Assembly (NCBI GenBank): GCA_028565635.1
Contig: JAOXYB010037063.1
Span: forward strand, 1 to 13,632
Direction of reading: 5' to 3'
DNA length: 13,632 nt
DNA from: Phoronis ovalis
Lineage: Eukaryota; Phoronida; Phoronidae
Position numbers and translations under genes: made by a program. Positions 1-9,400 of the stretch are shown here, piece by piece (the stretch's first letter is position 1; each line of letters begins with the position of its first letter). The notes beneath the pieces are model-generated. The model did no database searches and was not told the DNA's origin. It worked only from the letters and a program-made list of their open reading frames with translations.

Positions 1-177
1 TGCAATTTACTGTTCAGAATTAATTCTTGGGAAGGGGGGCGTGCGCCTTCCACGCCCGCCCGTAAATCCGCCACTGGAAACTGATCTATCAAATATAAAA
101 AATCAGGTATTTATAGTGTTATGATTATTATATTTCTTGATCAACGTATTTCTACACATCATATTTAATTATTTTAG
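1..177 (+). other. 3' part of an ACE intron
   Basis: This is intronic sequence before the first ACE exon, ending at acceptor AG 176-177. A short GC-rich patch at about 30-75 stands out from the AT-rich surroundings and ends in a phrase (aaatccgccactgg) of the kind seen at the edges of interspersed repeats in invertebrate genomes. That repeat origin is a guess. No coding sequence is seen. Confidence 0.5.
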
Positions 178-409
178 TATCAAGACCTGTTATCAAAAAT
201 GGAGGCGGATTACAGTAAAGCTAGAGTAGTGAGAAATGGAAAGGAATATACTTTGGAACCTGATTTGACAAGACTTCTGGCCGATCAAGCGAGTTCATAT
301 GATACATTACTGTGGGTTTGGAAAGCGTGGCGTGATGCAACTGGACCTAAAATCAAGCCGAAATATAAAGAATTTGTTCAGCTTTCGAATGAGGCTGCAA
401 AATTAAACG
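178..409 (+). CDS. ACE: ACE exon A (first in window)
   Basis: The exon encodes residues 1-77 plus one base of the next codon. It begins with [17 protein letters not shown], matching the helical stretch before the M2 core, and runs through [10 protein letters not shown] to EAAKLN. The acceptor is AG 176-177 and the donor GT 410-411. The ATG at 199 is an internal Met, not the start, because family-like sequence continues upstream to the acceptor. The Arg of WRD corresponds to chloride-1 ligand Arg186 of human testis ACE. Two Cys that form the first disulfide of the human C domain are both absent here (V/R-rich stretch at residues 15-26). Confidence 0.9.
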
Positions 410-3400
410 GTATGATTTATCTTTTGTTTATCTTTGAGGTTTTCATTGTTGGAAGAGCTGATGTCGTTTTCCATCGTGATGTTGTACAGAGAAATAAGAG
501 TTCTTATTATGTAGTTTCTAATATCTTAACTCGCCCGGAATTTCATTGTACTCAGGTCCACTTAAGCTACCTTTAAATACTGTAGAAAGATTTTCAGGGT
601 GATAATCGGTATGTAGACGAATGCATTGTAAAAGAATTGAATTTTGAAAATGACCATTGTATGTGGTACTCAAAATTTCAAATAATACAATATAACATAA
701 TTATATAACGAAATAAGTTCATTGGTAATGTATAGTAACCAATTGTTCTAACCCTTTATCACGTTTAATCACCTGTACTATATCTAGTGAGAGACAGTTC
801 CCCCAGAAATGGTCTCTTGAACGTCACCAGACGCGGGCACATGATATTGATGAAAAGTCTGTCATAAACGCAGCTCACCACTGATGAAATAAATGTTCTA
901 TACCCTTGACATTTAATCATCTCTACTAGTAAAACAACCCCCCAGACATGGCTTCCTTTGACGTTTAATCACCTCTACTTGTAAGACAATTTCCCCCGAA
1001 TGGCTTGTGTGTTCTCTTGATCAGCGTCATAAGACGCGGGCACATGACTCTCTGATGATAAGTCTGTCATAAACACCGTTCACCACTGTCTAAACATGTA
1101 TGTATTTATTCATAGATTATGCTGATACCGGGCAGTATTGGCGATCATCCTATGATGTACCTAATTATAACTTCCAAGAGGATGTCCTAAGACTTTATAA
1201 GCAGTTGGCACCGTTGTATCAAAATCTACATAGTTACGTAAGACGAAAATTAATGCAGAAATATGGAAATGAGAAATTTCCGAAATCTGGACACATCCCA
1301 GCTCACTTGTTAGGTATGTGATTTGTATTTCATTTTAGTTTTTTGTCTTATATAATAATATCGGCTCTTATAACTTTCATGTACAATTTTACATGAGGGA
1401 TTCAAATAATTTCCCTTGAAGATCATAACAGAGAGTTAAGGAAAATACAGCAAAAACTAAGAAAGTAAAAGGTGAAATAGGAATGTCAAATAATTTTAAA
1501 TTGTGCATGTGTCAAACAGAATACAAAATTACAAATTACGTGAGAGATGATGATTAATTTGCACCAGTAATTAATCATGCGAAAACAATAAATTATGTTT
1601 GAAATACGTACTGGGGGTGCGCCTGTCCGATAGGTCTAGCTTCATCTTAATTTAAATGCCAGCTTTTCACAATTTGAAAGTTACAATAAGTTTATGAGAA
1701 ACCCACTCTAATTTTTTTGGGGAAAGCGTCAAAAGTTGAAGAAAAAATATGGGAAAGGTTACCCGCGGGCGCCATAGTTTCGGTTTGATTTCTGCATGGT
1801 GCGATCTTATTGGAGCAAACACGTCAAAAACTTTGGATACTGATGCAATCATAAAATACAAAAAGAGCACTGCATGATTGTCATCTAAAAGTAGCAAATT
1901 ATGTCCAAAAGATGTACTAAACATTTCAAATAAATCTGGGTAACCAGTACCCCGCTTTGTCATCTTGAAAACAACTTCAACGTGGGCTTGAATTCTCTGG
2001 TGCATCGTGTCGTACCAAATACATTTAAAAACTGGTGCAACTAGATACAATAATAATATGTTATTGTTAATTAAATCACAAAAAATAGCACAGTTACATA
2101 GAATTTAACCTTGAAATACAACTTCAAAAGTGAACTTCAACTTTTGCCTGGTACCATCATGCTGTAGTGAATATATTTTAAAAACTGTACGGTTTGAGAT
2201 AGACGTATTAGTTATATTTTATTGTTAATTAATGCAAAAATTAAGCAATATCATATGAAAACAATAAATTATTTCCTAAACAGACACCAAACTTAGGAAA
2301 AGACATCAATTTTTTTAATTGGCCTAGATTCGTAGAGATGCCACCTCATTTCAAAAACCCTGGCTACCCCTCTGTGCACACGTTGACTTCTGCGCCATCT
2401 TTGTTATTTTTATCAAAAACGAAAAAACGGTAGTACCATATTTTTCCAGATAGTAATAGAAACCCGGGGATTTATTTGGTTTTTGAGATTTTAGTATGAG
2501 CGTTTATTAGGCAGGTGTTTATGCGAGAGTAGTAGCCTCTGAGTGTGAGTTTAATTAAAAGGGGACGCCGTAATAATTATCAAATTTACAAAAGTATCGT
2601 CAATATTTAGTTCTTTTGACGGAATTTTTTAATAGTTTTAGATAATTTGTTGATACAAATGCAAACCAGTTCAGATTACTAATTAGCAAAATGAATTCTG
2701 GTGATGAACATATATCATGTATATTGTACATGACAGTTATTAATGTAAATAGCAAGCCCATTCATTAGGTATGGCCGTTTAATAGGGGGATGGTGGTTAT
2801 TTGGAAAAATAAGATGTTTAAAGACTGTTGAAGTGTAAGTAGTACAGTAACTTAAAGAAATTACCAAATGCAATGTACTGCTTTCTATGCTGTAGGAAAC
2901 ATGTGGGCCCAAGGCTGGAATAATCTGCTTGGTATAATGCAACCATATGAAGGTAAAGAAAGTGTGGATGTCACACCTGCACTTATTCAGCAGGTAAGGA
3001 TCTTACTGACGATTTTTATTGACTTTTAGGAATGTACTAAATCTATCATATTCGTTCACGTAACATGTACTGTTGCTTTGGTATTCGCGGAGCAAGTTTA
3101 GAAATGTTTCGACCGTAGATCGAAAAATACAAATTTCATGAAATTCTTAACAAAAGTTATATACAAATTACAAATTCTGTTTTCCCTGCAGGGTTATGAT
3201 GCAAGACGAATGTTTAATCTTTCTGATGAATTCTTCACATCTCTTGGTCTTATAAAAATGCCAGATGCATTTTGGAACAATTCAATGATTGAAAAGCCTA
3301 CTGATGGTCGAGAAGTAGTGTGCCACGCTTCAGCATGGGATTTCTATAACGGAAAGGATTTCAGGTAATTAAAGTATGGTTTTCCTTCATATATATATTA

Positions 3401-6400
3401 GATTTTCTGTCTATCTTCAGCTAATACGTTGAGAAAATTTTGTGTCATCATATTCGTGCTGATTAGCAGAAGAATCCATTATTATTTATAAATCCTCTAA
3501 TTTATTGATAGCATCATAGGCAGTTTGAGAGTAGTTTTAAAGGTTCTGATCTAGGCATTCATGAATTTACATACACTTTAAAGCACCTTTACTGTTATGT
3601 TTCAACGGAGAAATACGTACAATGTATGACCAATTCAATTCATTGAAAATAATTGTCATTCTCCTTATGAAAGCTGTGCTATACTGTAGGAACTCTCCGT
3701 TACCACCATTTGTCGTAATTAATTGTAGATGCGCTAGTTTAGATTGCTTTACCATAACTGCCTTTGCATGCTTTTGCTCGAAATTTGCATGATTGTTATA
3801 GAATTAAACAGTGTACAGACGTCACTATGGACGATCTAACAACCATCCATCATGAAATGGGACATGTGGAATATTATCTTCAATACCAAAATCTGCCAAT
3901 CAATTTTAGACGCGGAGCCAATCCAGGTATCTACTCTAGTTTCTGATATAGAACTATGTTTCCTTTGTCTCTATTCTCTATAGCTAGCTGGCAAAACCAA
4001 TCCCGTATCCATAATTGAGTACTTTCCTACTCGTCTGTTTTTATAATTCTCTTTGGCGCTCTACTACTAAACAACTTTGCATCGCACTGAATGCATCGCA
4101 TATAATGATTTCTGAGAGTCGAAAAATATATAGACTACTTGGTTAACGTCCTATTCGGCAAGATAAAAACTTCCCGAAAATACATTACTTGTTAACGCAC
4201 ATTATACAAAACAAAACTATATATTTTTCGTCTCCGGGAATTATCGGAATGACATCATCCCTACCCTCTCCAGTAAGCATGATTAACGCTGATGTCGGTT
4301 GCTCTTTAAAACTAATTGTTATTATAGAATAAAACAATGCACTGATGTTACAATGGAAGATTTGGTAACAGTACATCACGAAATGGGACACGTAGAATAT
4401 TTCTTACAATATAAAGATCAACCTGGTAATTTTAAAGGTGGTGCTAACCCAGGTATAACATAGCGTCAGTCGTAAGGAAACAACTATTCTGCTATAAAAT
4501 TCCATCCATTTTCTTTGGTGCCTGCAATGACAACTGATTATCCTACCCCTTCCCTTTGGAATTTCATCATGCAATTTTATTGTATGACAATAAATAATTA
4601 ATTAGCTTATTTTATAGTAAAACATGTACTTACTTATAAAATGACTTCTGTTACATTTGCATCTGCATTTTCACATTTTCGATACAAAGTTCCAAACGTG
4701 TTTGAATAAAACAAGAGTACTTATATCACAGTTCAAGTTCTTTTTGTCGTGCGACATGAAATGTGACACATTGAATATAGTTTTCAACACAAAAAGAGAT
4801 CTGTGCTTGTTTACAATGTGAGAAATTACGCTGCAGGGAAGAATCCGAATAGTATTACGCAATGCGGTGAATCATAAAATTTAAGCTATTGATACTCAAG
4901 AAATGACATGTATTTCAAAGTGAGAACATCATGTTCTTTGTTAACTACAGACTCGATTGTTTTCTTCAAAATTATTCACGGGACTATTTCTAGAAAACTA
5001 AGTTACTTTAGTCCAAGCTTCTTTTTTATCGTCATGTTCACCTTGTAGTTGCTACTAAACATAGTCATACGAATTGAATATCTGTTCGAATTCTACATAG
5101 TAAACTGCACATTTAGAAACGTAGCGGGCTGCAGGCAGTAGTCATTTTCTAACACGAATATTTAACTGCCTGGAAAGCATTGCTTTCTGTTCGTACTAAC
5201 CTATTTATTAAAATATACTAGGGAAAATCTTTGTATGTATTCAGAATCAAGCAATGCACGGATGTAACGATGGAGAATGTGATTATTATACATCATGAGA
5301 TGGGTCATATACAGTACTTTCTGCAATACCACTCTTTACCGGTGGTGTTAAGAGATGGAGCTAATCCAGGTATAATTGCCGTTAGAGCATTTTCCTACAA
5401 GTGCAGAAGACTATACACTTTCTAGCAATAATGGCATAATTTGTAATATAATATCAAGTGTCCCTAAAATTTCTTCATTTAGAGCCACATCACTTTTTCA
5501 CGTAAGAGATAAAAAAGGTTAAAGTGGTTAAAATAATAAAAGACACCTAAACAATAATTTTCGCAAGCAGCATTACGTGCATTACTGATGTAAAGATACA
5601 TGCATGTAATACAATTAAGCAATGTGAATGATGTCCAAAACCTAAATCCTTCGCTCCATTTAATGCCTATTTCCCTTTGATAACTTTATTCTGAGCGTTC
5701 ACTGCATTCAGTCTGTTTCGGCAGAACTTCAGTCAGCAATTATGAAGTCCTGAGAATCATCTGTTTATCTTGTCTCTGTCTGCTTCAACTGTAATTGAAT
5801 CTTGACAACGTTTTCTTGTTTGCCTCGGCATGACGATCCGAGAATACTAATAACTACTAGTAGTACATGGTTGTTGGAATCCGGGTTGGAAATGAAATTA
5901 GGCTGTAATATTTCTCAGTGCATTGCCTTATTGTAAGTATTTAATAAATGGAAAACAGTTTTCTTCGTTTTAAATTCATGATTTGCATAAAGTACACCTA
6001 GTTATATTTAAAATGCTATACAATTGACGATTAATTAAATTTTCAAGTACTAAATGTATAATTTAAAGAAATCACGGCATGTTTTTGTACCTTAGTTATA
6101 TTACACTTGTTGCCTTTCGTAGGTTTCCACGAGGCAGTTGGTGATGTTTTGGCCTTGTCTGTATCAACACCAAAACATTTGAAGGAAATTGGCTTGCTGA
6201 AGAATGTCCAGGATGATATGGGTAGGAAACCTCTTTTCTAGACAGTATTCTTATCTGCATTCAATTATCCTTAAAAATCAACTTAACCAATCTATGTACC
6301 AAATGCAGTTTATAACTGATCTACTTATAAAATGAACTAGAATTATACATTAGCGTGCTGCATCCTGTTTTGCAGAAAGTGATTTAAACTATCTGATGAG

Positions 6401-9400
6401 TATTGCCTTGGATAAGATCGCGTTCATACCGTTTGGTTATTTGATGGATCAGTGGCGATGGAGTGTCTTCAGTGGAGAAACTCCTGCAACGAAGTATAAC
6501 GAAAAATGGTGGGAGCTCAGGTAATTTATATCTCACTACAAGTCAAATAACACCCCGATAGCACCTCGTCATTTCCGATAACTCTCACAGACACACAGTT
6601 CTTTCAAGCCAACATATATTCACATACTGTATATAAGATTAATTGCACATTTATGAACTATGATACGTGCGAAGCTCCCGAACGAAGCTATACACGGATC
6701 TGATGTTTGCTAATTAATGAGCTCTCTTGCAGTTTAGATATCTATGTGACAAGTTATTTTTCTTTTTCTGGTGTTACTGTGGTGAGAAATCATTTTAACC
6801 AATTCAAGTGTTCTTTTTTCCAAATTATAAATGATAAGTGAGTAGGCATATACATAACGACATGCAAGGAATGCTTTTCTTTGTTTTGTATATGACAGTT
6901 CAAACACAAAATGTATGTTTACCGAAATATTGTCTGTGCTGTAATAAGCTATGATACTTCCAGATGCAAGTTTCAAGGAATATCCCCTCCGATCAAAAGA
7001 ACGGAAGAAGATTTTGATCCCGGTTCTAAATACCACATCCCCGCAAATACGCCATACATCAGGTAGCTTAAATACAAATGCAATCGCGTTTGGAACACGT
7101 TGATAATTGTCTTTTCCAATACTATCCGTGCACACATCGTATTTTTTAAATTAATCGCCATGGGCGATTATTACAAAAAAGCTTCCAGGGGAGGGAAGAT
7201 TATTAGACAGGGGCCGGGGTGGAAATGTCATCCAAAGTGGTTATACATGCGTGCTTCCCATGCCACTGGAGTATGGTTTTTCAGGGTCCCTGCTTGCAAC
7301 GCAACGGGGTATATATTTCATCCCTGGACGATCGCAACGGGGTATCTTGGCTAAGTGCACCCGGGGAGAGGGTGTGAATATTTGTTTCAAACCCGTTACG
7401 ATGCATCAAGCACATTTTAAAGATATCTAGCTTATCAATAAATCGGTTTATTTAGCCTAAATTTTGTTTGTAATGCAAACAGGCATATTAGGGATTAACA
7501 CCTTAAACAAACAGTAAGTGTATTTAATTCATAATTCTTTCAAGCTACATTTTAAGAGTCGAAACTGTTATCAAGTAAAATATATGGAGAAATATTACTA
7601 ATAAATAGTAATGTACTTCTCTAAAACCCAAAGGTTCTTTTTTTTAAGGACGGACACGTGATCCAGAAAGAGCCAATCAACTACCCACAACAATGTATTA
7701 AGATATATGTAGTAGATATTTTCCCATTAATTCAAAGGGTCTTCAAATTACCGCCCAAGTTGATTATTAGAGAGGTGGCGATTATTGATTTCCTTTAGTC
7801 GCCAGAAGGGGCAATTATTATAGAAAGTATGGTAACTTTGAAACAAAGAAGTAAGAAGTTTTTAAAAGTAACAAAATACATGTTACACGATAACTGTACG
7901 GTTTTATCATACACTGTGCGGATTCAGTGTAGCACGCGTATGTTTAGTATGTATATTGTAAGATAGGAAAGTTTAAGTGTAAGATAGAAATTTAAATTCG
8001 TAACAACCAATACCAGACCAACTGAAAAAAATATATGCACTGAACCCACTTTATTGTTTGTAATGGTTGTTTTATGAAATAATTTTGCGTTCAGTGGAAA
8101 GTACAACTTATTTAAAGTATGTTTGAAATGTTCATTATCGTAATATCTAAAAAAAAACCTTGACATCCTTTTATACAAAAAAAATGGAAGTGATTCCTGT
8201 CTGTGTAAGTTCTGCAAGGTCATCCATGTCATCAACTACCTCTGTATATCTTTAAGGTATTTCGTGAGTTATGTGCTTCAGTTCCAATTCCATCGCGCTC
8301 TTTGCGCAGCCGCTAACCACACAGGACCACTATACAAGTGTGACATCTATCGCTCAACAGAAGCTGGAAAATTACTGGGGTAAGTACGATACAAAAAGCT
8401 TCAAACCGTAATGTATTTTATCTTGTTTCCTTGAATAAAAGAAACTTAAGTCTGATACTCAACATTCGTCTGCTTTAATAAAATAGAACGACTGCAAACA
8501 GATACAAATAAATAATTTTCATAAAGGTTTAGTAATTGTAACTATATGCAGCATCATATTGAATTTTAAAAAAATACATGTAATGCCAGATATATATTAA
8601 AGTGCCTTAATTATGAATACACAAACTAAAACTAATTTGTTATCACATACGAGTATCGTATTCAGGTCGGTGGACTGCAATCCTATTTGATCTTTTAGCA
8701 CCAAAACATTTAATTAACTTGCCCATTTCGGAGCGAAACACCTTGCTACGCAGTGTATAAACGTACGGATTTAAGAAATTTGAATACAAAATAAATATAG
8801 CTAACACCTGTAATATATAACCCTCAGAATTATTTTTTGTTGGATATAGATAGCGATATACGGCTCCTCCGGCTCCCATTGGAATAAACGATAGTGCGAA
8901 CACACCTAAAAGAAGCAGGCTTGAGACGACAATGCGTTTGTTCTCGCATACCATGTATAAAACATGTCGGTCTTCTTCTGCTTGTAAAATATTACCTGTC
9001 CTTCGAATTCTCGCCTGGTAAGCTTGAAACAAAACTGGGTCAACTGCTACGGAATCAAAATTAGAGTTAGTATTCCCAATTCCGAAGTTTCCACTTGTTT
9101 CCGTGCTCATGGTGTAAATTGAACCATTTTCGGGGTAAAGACTTTTTTGCTGTTTCCGTATTTTGATGAAAATGGCCGAATAGCTTGCTACTGTAATGAC
9201 AGTTATACTCACAAGTCCTATCGAGGTCATATAAAATACCGCTGGCGAATTGGGTGGTTTGTGAAGGGTTCGACAAACGCCGTAAGAAATCCCATTGTCG
9301 CTAACCACCGATAGCGTTACAGCCGCTGTGCCAATAATCCATGGTATTATAGTAGACGCAATAAATATATAACGAGGAATAACTTTATCAGGGTGATATA

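Noticed and set aside
199-201. ATG as the start codon of the gene
   Set aside because: ACE-like residues continue upstream in frame to an acceptor AG at 176-177, and a secreted enzyme would need a signal peptide that is absent here.
1667-2050. 127-codon open frame on the - strand
   Set aside because: No recognisable family, lies wholly in an intron, biased composition; probably chance in a repeat-derived block.
3802-5369. The three zinc-site exons as an assembly or haplotype duplication
   Set aside because: The copies differ by roughly a quarter to a third in protein and their flanking introns are unrelated, which collapsed or mis-joined alleles would not show.
5613-5636. A fifth relic of the zinc-site exon
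   Set aside because: Only the IKQC start matches, over about 14-19 nt; there is no acceptor and nothing like HEMGH follows. Chance cannot be excluded.
6734-7161. Two overlapping open frames on the - strand
   Set aside because: They are antisense to ACE exon H and its flanking introns and show no family resemblance.
7100-7354. 84-codon open frame on the + strand
   Set aside because: It begins inside the intron after exon H and crosses a repeat-like GC-rich patch; no protein family is evident.
7924-8235. 103-codon open frame on the - strand
   Set aside because: Hydrophobic low-complexity translation of AT-rich intron; no start context or family match.
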